The position numbers and the translations under genes were made by a program. Shown piece after piece: positions 1 to 14,474 of a stretch of DNA of 64,000 nt. This DNA is from Phoenix dactylifera. Taxonomy: Eukaryota; Streptophyta; Magnoliopsida; Arecales; Arecaceae. Positions within the stretch are counted from its first letter, which is position 1, and each line of letters starts with the position of its first letter. The notes under the pieces were generated by a model that saw nothing but the letters and a program-made list of their open reading frames with translations, was not told where the DNA came from and searched no databases. Where the stretch lies: positions 806,001 through 870,000 of the forward strand of contig NW_024067695.1 of assembly GCF_009389715.1 (NCBI RefSeq), read 5' to 3'.

Positions 1-837
1 ACTATACAGAAAATAAAGCTTCTTCCTTTTACCAACCGCTATTCAGGAAGATGGTCAAGGTATGAGTAAGCACTAGAGGAAGCCAACTAGCTTACTAGAA
101 GAACCCGACTACCCATCATCAAGCTTAGAAATAGGAAATTTTAGATTTGGAAAAAAAAGGTAGAAGGAAGGGTACATGATTTGGTGGGTAAGAAGTGAAG
201 GAGAGAAAAGGAAAGAATGAAGAAAAGGGTTACAGATAACAATTGAAGCATAATCAAGTAACATCATGCGACAATTTCCAGTTGGATTGTAGCTAATACA
301 ATTGCTGCCCAACTTTAAACTGTGTAATGGAAGAAACATGTGTGCAAAACGAAGTGGTTTTCATGACCAACTACAATCCTTATCCGAATCTTTCTTATTA
401 AAGGTTTTTGAGAAACATAAAAAATGAGATGAGTTCACATCTTCTCCACTACAAAGCACACAAAAGCTATTCACATTCATTTTGCTTCTAGGAGTATTAT
501 TATTGAATCTATCCTAACGCGGCAGGGACCAAAACAAAGCCCAATTTTTTTTAAAAAAAGATTTTCTCTATATCTTACGGAAAGACAAACCATAATATCT
601 GAATCTACATCGGTCCAACTTCATTTCTTGCACAAGGCTCAATATTCCAGTTTTCATAATCGTAAGACATCTAAAGACCATACAATCTTTAATCAAAGTT
701 CAAGGCTTTTCTAACGAAATGATATTCAACAAAACATACATTTTACATATAATTTCAGAAGTCATAATAAAATAAAGATAAAATATATAGAATTTGAATT
801 ATTATAAAACATAATATAACAAACCATATTAACATTC
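1..837. other. AT-rich stretch, no gene recognised
   Basis: No reading frame here resembles a known family. The longest one (minus, 109-339) is low-complexity and has no domain signature. The segment ends where a LINE tail begins, so part of it could be older LINE sequence, but I cannot show that by reading. Confidence 0.4.
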
Positions 838-990
838 AGGGCGGCAGATTGGATCGCCTCATTTGCTGCTTATCATTCAAGAGAGTTCCTGTGGACATGG
901 TTCAATACCGCCCTTCCACCTGTATGCTACTTTATTTCTCTTGACTCTGCTGGTTACACTTACACTAGATTGTTGTGAGCAACCGTTGTA
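838..990 (+). mobile_element. LINE 3' tail (end of RNase H domain)
   Basis: Reading from about 843, the plus strand translates as AADWIASFAAYHSREF, followed by a hydrophobic tail and a stop at about 976-978. An A-rich run follows within about 20 bases. The AADWIA block is the usual last conserved piece of the RNase H domain at the end of plant L1-type LINE ORF2 proteins. Only about 45 codons remain, so this is a severely 5'-truncated copy. Similar tails lie near 20540 and 47930. Family assignment is by motif only. Confidence 0.6.
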
Positions 991-1679
991 CAAAAAAAAA
1001 GAGAATGACATTCAATTTTTTTTAAAAAAATGAAAGTAGATAAGTTGCAAAACCCTGATAGATATGCAACTGGATGTGAACCGAAAATTAATACCAAAAT
1101 GCCGAATATGAGAATCAAACATTCTACAGAGAAAAATAAACATGAAATTTCATTCTAAACACAGCTATGCAGATCATCCAACCAAAAGCCAAGAAGACTG
1201 CTATATTTAGTACTTAAATATCAAGATAAACTACGATCCACATTGTAGATCACGATCAAAAAATTATGTCTGTGAATTTGAGGGTTGCTACATGGATCTT
1301 GTCATTAGTTCCGGTTGACTTTTTTTTTCTAAATAAAAGATACTTGAGATCATCTGATCGTATTATCTAAAATTTGTGAAACCAAATGAGGTAAAACCTT
1401 TTTTTCCATGTGCAGAAAACTAATAGAATGTGTGTAAAAGAAAATAATATTGGTTAATATATGCTGATATAGGATCATGCTAAAAAAAATATTATTGATT
1501 AATATACATGATTCCTAAAATTATTCTAACAAAATCACGATAACAAAAAAATAATAAAAGCCCATAAAAAAATATACCAATAAAAAAAATATTATGAAGT
1601 AATATAAATTATTACGTGATTTCTAGAATTATGCTGGACCCCAAGTTTATCTCATCCCACTTTCTTCGTAGGTTTCACA
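979..1679. other. AT-rich intergenic DNA
   Basis: Very AT-rich, with poly-A/T runs and repeated ATTATT/TTAATATA words around 1440-1620. I see no gene or element ends. Confidence 0.4.
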
Positions 1680-2429
1680 ATCTTCTACTGGGTATAGCCC
1701 ACCAGCATAAAATCGAAGCATTTCTCCTCCGCGTAAACGCCGACCACCGTTAGGCTCGTCCCGTCCGCCTCGATAAATCCCTTGGGCACCACGAGCTAGA
1801 GCAGCCTCGGCGGCGCCCTTACCTTCACCCAGAGAGAGTCGCCCTCGGATTCCGGCGACACGATCTGGCCGGTCCCCTCGACGTGGCCCTGGACGAAGTG
1901 CCCGCCCATCCTCGAGGTCGGCAGGAGGGACCGCTCCAGATCGACCCGCGAGCCGGAGATGAGATCGCCGAGATTGGTCCTGCGGAAGGTCTCCGGCGAG
2001 AGGCCGAAAGTGAAGTTGGAGGCACCGAGATCGAAGTCGGAGACAGTGAGGCAGGTGCCGTTGACGACGGTATGGTGTCGCCGAAGTGGACGCTGCCGAG
2101 GACGGTTTTTGCGGCGATTCTCATCTCAAAGCCGCCGTCATGGGAGGGCCCTAGGTGCTGAACCTGACCCATATCTTTGACGATGCTGGTGAAGAGGGAC
2201 TTGACGGTGGCGACGCTGGATTTTGGAGGTCTGGAGGTCCTGACGAAGAGGCAGAGATAGGGTTTGAGAGGGAAGGGATTGAATACAATATCGTTTTAAG
2301 GGAGATTGAGAGGGAGTTGGAGATGGAGATGGAGGTGGGGTGGGAGAAGAAGGTTTCTGAGGTACTGGGAGGAGAGAGTTTGGGGGTGTTGAGGAGGGAA
2401 AAGGAGATCAGTGTGCGGACCGTTGCCAT
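1680..2429 (-). pseudogene. Riboflavin synthase (alpha subunit) pseudogene
   Basis: Riboflavin synthase dismutates two 6,7-dimethyl-8-ribityllumazine molecules to riboflavin, and in plants it acts in plastids. On the minus strand a serine-rich, transit-peptide-like start (MATVRTLISFSLL, ATG at 2429) leads into KSLFTSIVKDMGQVQHLG, the N-terminal barrel motif (usually LFTGIVEEMG). Then come NGTCLTVSDFD, GLSPETFRRTNLGDL, ERSLLPTSRMGGHFVQGHVE and VPKGFIEADGTSLTVVGV, ending at MLVGYTQ. These cover both lumazine-binding repeats. It is broken: the frame shifts near 2200-2225 and again near 2065-2075. In-frame stops lie at about 1796 (before LVVPKG) and right after GYTQ (about 1688). The C-terminal portion is missing. 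No introns are seen across the region, which would fit a retrocopy, but I cannot show that. The host-gene identity is firm; the exact ends are not. Confidence 0.85.
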
Positions 2430-2855
2430 TCTTCCGCGTGTTGGAAGAGAGAGCGTGTTCCCAGTTCCCACCCCTCTCGGGAATTTTAACGAGCGGATGG
2501 CAGACGACTAAGACCCGATTTCCGCAGTACATATCTCGGAGAAGCCTGTATTTTTTGGGTAACAAGAAGGCTAATTGTAAGAAGGCCGGGTGCGAGGAAA
2601 TCGGTTCGTGACTCGAGGAACTCAGGCTTTGGTTTCCTTGATGAAGCGGGTTTCAACTTATCAAGGTGGAGCCTCGGGCAAATAACAAACGGGAAGAAAT
2701 TGTGCTGCGACCGAACTTTCTAAATGTTGGCTAGTTTTTGTAATCAATTTCGAACATTGAGGTTTTTTGCTTGCTAGCCTACAATCACGAATGAAGAAGC
2801 CATTAAGTATTATCATTTATCTCAATATATTTCACAATCCATGACCACTGTACAT

Positions 2856-2882
2856 TGTGTGTGTGTGTGTGTGTGTGTGTGT
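2856..2882. repeat. (TG)n microsatellite
   Basis: About 13 TG units in an unannotated intergenic stretch. Confidence 0.9.
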
Positions 2883-3079
2883 TTTAAGTACATAGAAGGA
2901 GGCTAAGCCTCGAAATCAAAATCAAAATATGATGAACTGTATACCCATACCGTCATCATTAACAATTTGGCCCAAATCGAGTGGATGGGAGCCTAGGAGT
3001 CTAGGTGAAAGGCTTCCATGAGAGCTCTCCTGGGGGGCAGTCAACAGCCTGATTAGCTTGCCGGAAGGCATACTTGGTT

Positions 3080-3306
3080 TGAAGGAGAATCTAGTACAAC
3101 CAAAAAACAACTTATCGACAAAGCTGAAAACAGCGTTTTCGGAAAGCTCCAAATTGGAGCTTCTCTTCAAAAGCTGTTTTCAACTTCCCGCAAAAGCTGA
3201 AACAACTTTCCAAAAATTTTACCAAACATAATTTTTTATCTAAAAGTACTTTTGGAAGTCCAGAAAGTGTTTTTTGGCCCTCCAAAAGCTTCCCCAAACA
3301 GGGCCT
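3080..3306 (-). mobile_element. MITE-like / hAT-like terminal fragment
   Basis: Read on the minus strand this begins GAGGCCCTGTTTGGGGAAGC. The GGCCCTGTTTGG start is common to many plant nonautonomous DNA transposons (MITEs). It continues as repeated AAAAGCTTTTGG / AAGCTCCAATTTGG words. A partner terminal repeat and a target duplication were not found, so the left end is a guess. Words such as TTTTGGAGCTTCTT recur at 22110-22400, suggesting a related family there. Confidence 0.4.
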
Positions 3307-4283
3307 CAGCCTACTTAACCGTCTTTCAGTGATATGGGCTAAAAGTATTTTACTAAGTGGTCAAGGTGATATGCTACTCAAACTATATATTATAGTTTGT
3401 CTACGTTATCTTCTATGAAGGTGAAAAAAGGGTTTTGCTATGAATTTAATTCTATAACTCTAATAGGTTATTGGCAAGTATCATTACATTATTATTTACT
3501 AAAGTACTCATGATAAACGCTTCCATTTTGACCATTTAGGAGGCTTACTAAAGCGCATGGTTAGTTATATACCAACAAAAAAAAAGGAGCATAGTTAGTT
3601 TCTCCTTTGGGGGAGTTATGAAATAACCAAAGCCTAATGTTAAATTGATGAACAGTCCAAGACAAAATACTAATGAAGAAAATTATAGTTGGATACAAGA
3701 CAAAAATTCGAAATTTGCAACTAATGTTTTCCGATAACAAACCAAACTTTAGGTTCTAGTATTTTTTTATTAATCATCCAAATGAAGAATTTAAATTGCA
3801 AAATCTTTTTAGATCATGGAGCGACAATTATTATCAAAGGTCCCACGATGCTTTCAAGCATCCAAAATAAAAATATCCCAAGATCGCTCGGTATCAAACG
3901 AGTAGAATGATCGGAACTTGTCAAATGACAGCTTACTCTTCCGATCCACTCTTTAAGCTGCTCGATGAAACAAAGCTAGAGCTGTTAAACAACAGATAAC
4001 ACAAATATTAATAGGTGATTATTCAAAATTACTAAAGCTGCCGAGATGGAGGTGGAAAAACTGACGGTGCATGATGGTTGAGCAATAGAAGTACTGGAGG
4101 GATGAGAAAGTAATTTTATGAAAGTTCGCTGGGCAAATCCGGCATCAAAACCTCGGCAGATGATTGGCCTGCCGCCATAGCACGTGAGTAGAGAGCTCCG
4201 TGCCCCAGGTAATGATGCCATTGGCGATTCTTCCGTTACGAATTATTATTATAATTTTATTTTCTTTTATTTTTTATTCCCCC

Positions 4284-4291
4284 TATATATA
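4284..4291 (+). promoter_or_regulatory. Likely TATA box of the DYAD/AM1-like gene
   Basis: A CCCTATATATAC motif is followed about 30-50 bases later by CT-rich sequence typical of a plant 5' leader. The first coding ATG is at 5275, so the leader would be almost 1 kb, probably interrupted by a leader intron. Placement is inferred from spacing only. Confidence 0.45.
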
Positions 4292-5274
4292 CTCCTCCCC
4301 TCCACCTCTCACGTTTGTTAGAAAGAAGGTTCCAATCTCTCTCTCTATCCACAGTCTCCACCAGCTCAAAACCTCGTCCCTCCTTCTTCATGTCCCCTTC
4401 TCCAATATTGCAAGGAGAGGGAAAGAAAGGGGGGGAGGAGAACAAGGAGAGAGCTTTGGATGCACCAACCCCAGATCCATCGAGAGCTCCCATGATCTCC
4501 TCTTTTTTCCGGTAATTTCTCGTCTTTCTTGCCCGAGAAGAGAAAGGGTTTTCTCTACTACTTTTCTTGCTTTCTTGCATTTCTTTATCGCCTATTCTTT
4601 TGTAGTTTTTCCTCTTTCTGAGATCAATCTCCAGCTGATCCTTGGAAATGTGCTTCTTTTTCTCGCAAGAAATGGATCGGATCCCGTGGACAGAGCCACG
4701 CCGACCTAAGAAAAGGTCTCTCGTATACGATCGCCTTGTCTCCGTTTGGTTTTTAGCAAGTACTGCATTTCCGAGCCTTTCATTCCGACCGATCGATACT
4801 GATTCTTCTTCCCGCTTTTGAGTAGTTCAAGCTCCGATCTCGCAGTTTCTTTGGAAGTTGAAGCAAATCTCACCGTCTGAAACTCTCAGATCTTTTTCCA
4901 CTGAAGTATTTTGATGGTCCTCATGTGTTTTTCTTTCCCTATACGTGAAACAACTTTTGATCCACTTTTGATCGGAGCTTGGTTAGCTAAAGAAAGGAAA
5001 ACAGCCAGTTTTACGCGACTTTAGGGTTTTTTGGGAGAAAAAAACTAAGCCCTGATAGTAATTAAAGACCTTTATCTGCTTCTTTTCTTCTCTCCGTTCC
5101 TTTCCATTTCTTCCTTAGAAGTATCGCGGGTTCTGACCCTCTCTACTGTTTTAAAACTTTCTTTTCATGTTCGAAATTATCCGCGAGGTTTCACAAAAAT
5201 TTCTTTTTGGATCACTCGCAGATTTCGGAAAATCGCTGCTTTGCTCTGTTGGAAACCCTAGAAAAGAGTTGCAG

Positions 5275-9605
<4,331 letters not shown>

Positions 9606-10650
9606 CGAGTCATTTTTCTGGATCCGCTGGTGAACCACAGATGGTAATTAGTTCAGTTTCTCCATCTCCTATTAAGACTAGTAATGATCGTTGCTCTTAT
9701 GTAGTAGCAGAAGGTCTTTTTTGTTTTGGCAAACAACCGAAGGTCCTTCACTTTCGTTTAGCTTTACCGCAAGTTTTCCCTTGCTCCGCCACGTTGCTTA
9801 GTTACTTTTTAGCCTCACTTAGCATGGTTAGACTACGGCTACAAAGCAAGCGGGAGGATCGGGGTCTTATTTGTATTATAAAAATTAAATGACAACCGTG
9901 TTCCTTCCCGTCCGTGTTTCTGAACATGGATATCTCTGTATATGGCTCTGGAAACCGAGCTTTTACGTTTAAGAAAGGAAAATAATGCATCTTGTTATGA
10001 TGTTTGTGCGATTTTATATAGAAATTTGCTTTGCAGTGTCGGGGACATGCATTTGATAGGATGGGAAAGTGAGAGAGATGAAGGAATGCTTGCAGTGGTG
10101 TGTATGATCCAATCAGGGTAAAAGGCAAACTGGATAATATGCCAGCATGATCAGCTGGGTCGGACGTACAGAAAGCACAGCTTGATCAGGTGGCATAGTG
10201 CCTCCTGAAATGTGCCAGTTCTCAAGGGCAGTGGGGGCAGTAAGTTTATGCAGCTTGTAGCTGCGTCTATCTGCACTAGGCTACCGGGGACTAACTGAGA
10301 AGATATCACCGGGTAGAACAATTTCAGGGTTCGTGCGAGATCAATGGGACTGAAAGCCCAAATATTTTCAGTGACATATCCACTTAACAAAATAACTTAT
10401 TTTGTTATCAAAGTCTTAGAATAATAAGTTTCGCAGTGCTCCTGCGATCCTTCCGTCTTTTTTCATTGGCTTCTTATCTGCCCGATAAGAACTTCCCGAC
10501 GGGAGGAGAGTTTGAAAAATCCGACGATCAGGGAGAGTTTGAAAGAGACCGGAACTTCTGGAAGAAAAAATAAATCATGCAAGAATAAATTATTTCTTTC
10601 TCCAGATGATCTAATTTACCACATCTAAACACGAATTAGTCGTATCATGC
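9606..10650. other. 3' flank of the DYAD-like gene
   Basis: The first few hundred bases are presumably 3' UTR; I could not choose a poly(A) site. The rest is ordinary AT-rich DNA and I see no gene. Confidence 0.4.
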
Positions 10651-11635
10651 CACACTCCAACAAAAATAGAATTTTCCAACTCTTATCTGCCAATGCAAGA
10701 AAGAAACGTGGCTATTTGGTGACCGCGCCCAAATTTGCCAACGCTTTTTGATAGCGTCGTCAGGAATTAAACCAAAACAACGCTAATAAGCGTCGCCAAA
10801 AGCCAAAACTATCTACTACCATATTTTAGCCTCCGACACTTCTCCTCTCATGGGCGACTTTTTATATAGACTTAGAGAGCCTTCATGGAGATGACAAGTG
10901 TCATTCAATTGGATACATACAAGGATTTATAAGACTGACATCTAGACACATGGCAACTGACTTGGGAACTAAGGCAACCCTTGCCCTTGCCGAAGAAAAG
11001 AGGGCGGCCTGGCCCCTTTTCTTCTTATCATATCACAAGGGCGTGGCTCTGCGGGAACTGTTTTATCTAAAGGTAGTAAAGTGATGCCAGAGGAGAGAGA
11101 ATTGCTTTTTTAAAGAAGCGTAAAAGGAAAGGACATCACACAGATATTCTATAGAAAAAAATATCGACAAGTGGAATAGCCGAAGAAAGAGCGGCAGAAG
11201 GCCTAGCAAGTGCCGAGCAGGAATCACTGCTTATTCGACCGATAATGCTGTATGCCCCCGGTAAAACCGAACCACGCTAATTCAATCTAATGGGCTCGCT
11301 TCCACACACGCTTGCATTCTACACGGTTGCCTTTCCATCTCCCATTCTTTAATGGCGGCAGCAACGAAAGAAGGCAGGCAGCGAGAGATAGTACAGCGTA
11401 AGGGAGAGAGGGAGGTTTGATGGGACCCAATGACGTCCATCCCTAGGCTTCAAACGAGCGAAGGGAAGACGATTTAGCTTTGGCTTTGGCGCATTTCACA
11501 GTTTTTTTTTATATAGAATTATGGATTCTCAAAATCAAGTATCGATAGGCCTAGTCGTTTGCCTCTGCTTCTTGCAGGGCAAGAATTTGTCGAGTTAGAT
11601 CAGCAGAATAATAAATTAAAAGTCTTTTATTGATC

Positions 11636-11706
11636 AGGCGACACCCGGATTTGAACTAGGGATAAAGGATTTGCAGTCCCCCGCCTTACCACTTGGCCAT
11701 GCCGTC
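11636..11706 (-). tRNA. trnC-GCA: Plastid-type tRNA-Cys(GCA) copy, probably a plastid DNA insertion
   Basis: Read on the minus strand, this 71-base segment has a D arm GGCCAAGTGGTAAGGC, an anticodon stem-loop GGGGGACTGCAAATCCT (anticodon GCA) and a T arm ending GTTCAAATCCGGGTG. It closes with an acceptor stem whose 3' side is TGTCGCC. This matches chloroplast trnC-GCA rather than the eukaryotic nuclear type as I remember them. The acceptor stem has one mismatch (second position A, where the partner implies G), and no CCA is encoded. It lies inside the CACTA-like element. It is most likely a nuclear-integrated plastid fragment without function. Confidence 0.75.
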
Positions 11707-12334
11707 AAATATGATCTCAAATCATGGTAAGGTGTTATCATTTTCAATGATACCAGAGCTCTTAGAGTCCAACACATGTGTGATGTCGATAGAACTCTAA
11801 GTGGAGATTCTTATCCCAATTTTCTAGTAAAAATGCTTATAAGTGTCATCGGAAGCCAAAATACCACCCACACCTTTTAGAGCATGCTTGGGACTCCGGA
11901 GCACCTTCTTAGGGATGAAACTAAGACGACACTTTTGAGCCTTGTCCAAAGCAAATTGTAAGATGATGCTTAGAAGCATCGTAGGAGGCTAAAGAGGAAA
12001 AAGAGCAGAAGACGCTTAAACACGTCATCAGAATCCTACTCACTAAACCTCCCCACTTAACACTAACTTTTCTCTTAGATCCCGCTTAAACCCCACATAA
12101 AACGACGCTTATAAGTGTCATCGGAAGCCAAATTAAGGCTTGGGCCAGATGACGCTTGAAAGCATCGTCGGAATCCAATAGTCCAAGAGACCTAAGACGA
12201 CGCTTAACTGCATCATCGGAGGCCAAGTCCCCCTATAAAACGTCCAAACCAAGGCAATGGGAACCCTAGCGTGGGTCAGAGAGAGAGGAGGGAGTACCAT
12301 CGGCGGCCTCATGCTCTGAAGAACATCGGAGGGA

Positions 12335-12470
12335 TCGGTGTGGGGGAGCAAATCTGCCGCCCGGACCAGATCCGCCACTCTGAAGAAATCTGCTTGGCGT
12401 GGGGGACCAGATCCGCCGCTCTAAAGATCCCTGCTTGGCGTGGGGGACCAGATCCGCCGTATGTCTGCGC
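12335..12470 (+). repeat. GC-rich tandem repeat inside the CACTA-like element
   Basis: The words CTTGGCGTGGGGGACCAGAT and GATCCGCC recur about every 45 bases (two clear copies and one diverged copy). The open frame across it (12271-12804) is a by-product of GC richness and matches no family I know. Confidence 0.6.
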
Positions 12471-13466
12471 CACCGCCTGGACCAGATTTGCCATCATGTT
12501 CTCCGGCGACATCACCACGAGCACCGGCCCCCATGCTTCGTTGATCTTCAGCCTCCGAGGGAGCTTCGGATGGTTCTCTGGTAGCTGCATCGACGTTGCC
12601 CAGTCGGAGGCCCCCTGCACCAGGCCGTGGAAGGAGGCAGATCGCCATGCGGCTGCGGGCCCCGAGACCTCATGGCGGCTCCAAGATGGTGCAAAAGCGG
12701 CCGCCACCAACACGAGAGTGAGAAGAGGAAATGGAATCGAAGCGGAGGTTGGGGTTGGGGATGTTTCGTGTCAATTTATTTCAATTGTAATTTGTAATTT
12801 GTAACTTATAAATATGCTTCATGTGTTATTCCTATTATAAAAGATAATTTGACAGAAGGAAAAGAAACATCATGTAAATTGGGCATTTGTTGTAATATGC
12901 TTCCTATTGTAATTTGTAAAAGAAACATCATATAAATTGGGCATATGTTGTTCTTCTTGTGCTATTCCTTTTGTACTTTTTTTTTTTTAACTTTCTAAAG
13001 TTATCTATCTTGTGCTTTTAGAAGAAGAAGAATCAGAAGGAATTAGTAATAGAGAAGAAAAATAGAAAATGAAGTTTTTTTTTTAATTAAGTTTGTCAAA
13101 TTTATTTGCGGCAGAGATTAAATGTCTGTTAATCTCTCTCTCCAGCTAGATCCAGGTTTTTTTTTTTTGGCCCCCAAAAAAATTAATTAGGCTTTTTAAA
13201 TAATTTTTTTTAGAAAAGAATAACTCTAACGATGCTTTAGAATTAGTATTGCGGATGCTTAAAAGTGTCGGCAAAACTACCACTATTGCTGATGCTTTTC
13301 AAAACGTCTGCCAAATAAAATTTCCATTCTCATATTGCCGACGCTTTTGTGACGCTTTAGAAAGCATCGACACTAAAAATACCGACGCTTATAAACGTCA
13401 ATATACGCATTAAAAAGCGTTGGATTTTTTTTTTTTTTTTTAAGTACCACTTCTTTTTGTTGTAAT

Positions 13467-14474
13467 TTTAGAGTCGAAATACCCCAGGAGCGCTGCCGGG
13501 AAACTCTTATCAATCCATATCCTAACAAGGCCAGTTAATCAGTGAAGCTAGTTAATCCGTGTCTGGAACAATCTAACGAAGCACCCGGACAGGCCAGTTA
13601 ATCGGCGAAGCCAATTAATGTGGGGTAATAATTTTATTTTCACAATCCGCTTCTGTCCTTTATGAGACTTTGTAGGAAGCGACTGATCCATGGAACAATA
13701 GAAAGTGAGGACCAAGCAGCTGCACACGCTGATTTCGATGGATCAGGTTTAGTTACAACCAGTGTAACAACACGTTAGTACCCTTTATGAAGTGAATTCA
13801 GTTGTCCTTGGGACAGTATCAATCTCAAGACTTACTCTCAACTTAGCAAACTTAAATTCCAGAACACACATCTAGGATGAGACCGCTTCCATGTTAGAAG
13901 CGATAATTATTCCATAATACATGTGAGACAAAACAGAGAAGTTTTTTTAGCAAACAAAACATGGATAGTTAATAATTACGGCAGAGGCAGCACTGATGGT
14001 TGTGATAAATGCAATCTTATGTGATGCACCCCTTTTAGAACAAAAAAAAAAAAAAGAATCAAAAAGAAAATGTGGGAAGAGAAAAGCGTATGTCTTGACT
14101 CTGTTCTTGAAACCTCATTCGATAAATATTCATTGAAGATCAGAAGATTACATAGCATTGGTTCCTAATGTGTTGACATTAGGCAACACAGATAATATTA
14201 TCTGCTACATAATTTATATGAATATACAAAATTTCCTGAGTCCCAACTTGGGAGGAGCATGGGAGGGGTAACAGCATTAAGTCCACATATCAGACAAAAA
14301 CAGGATTATTCAGGCTTACACAACAATGATATCTAACTATCAATAAATTGATAATTCACTAAATAATTTGATTATCATTTTCAAGGTACATAATCCTATC
14401 AAGCCACTTGTTTGACCAAAAAATGCTACCAAGCCCTTTAGTAGAGAATAGATACCAGATTGGAAGAACTACGT
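13467..14474. other. 3' flank of the LOL2-like gene
   Basis: AT-rich. The part next to 14474 is expected to be the 3' UTR of the minus-strand gene. Nothing else was recognised. Confidence 0.4.

Larger units (their letters stand above)
2430..4280. other. Intergenic DNA with a (TG)n run and a MITE-like piece
   Basis: This holds a (TG)n microsatellite near 2856-2882 and a MITE-like fragment at about 3080-3306 (listed separately). The rest is AT-rich and I see no gene. The right end is presumably the promoter region of the DYAD-like gene, including a CACGTG core at about 4181-4186. Confidence 0.4.
10651..13466. mobile_element. CACTA (En/Spm)-like nonautonomous DNA transposon
   Basis: The left end reads CACACTCCAACAAAAATAG and the right end ...TTCTTTTTGTTGTAAT. 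These are inverted, imperfect versions of the CACTACAACAAAAA type terminus of plant CACTA elements. Between them lie at least 14 imperfect palindromes of the form GACGCTT..AAGCGTC followed by (G/A)TCGG. They fall near 10740, 10782, 11830, 11962, 12010, 12104, 12149, 12194, 13254, 13292, 13338, 13383 and 13408, clustered toward both ends as CACTA subterminal repeats are. No transposase frame is seen. The 3-bp target duplication is not visible, so the ends are degraded or slightly misplaced. A GC-rich middle (about 12240-12780) may be captured sequence. Confidence 0.6.

Noticed and set aside
4200-4709. 169-codon open frame before the DYAD-like gene
   Set aside because: Pyrimidine-rich promoter/leader sequence, with similar frames open on the other strand. 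No domain.
12271-12804. 177-codon open frame
   Set aside because: It arises from a GC-rich tandem repeat inside the CACTA-like element, and overlapping frames on both strands are equally open. No family resemblance.
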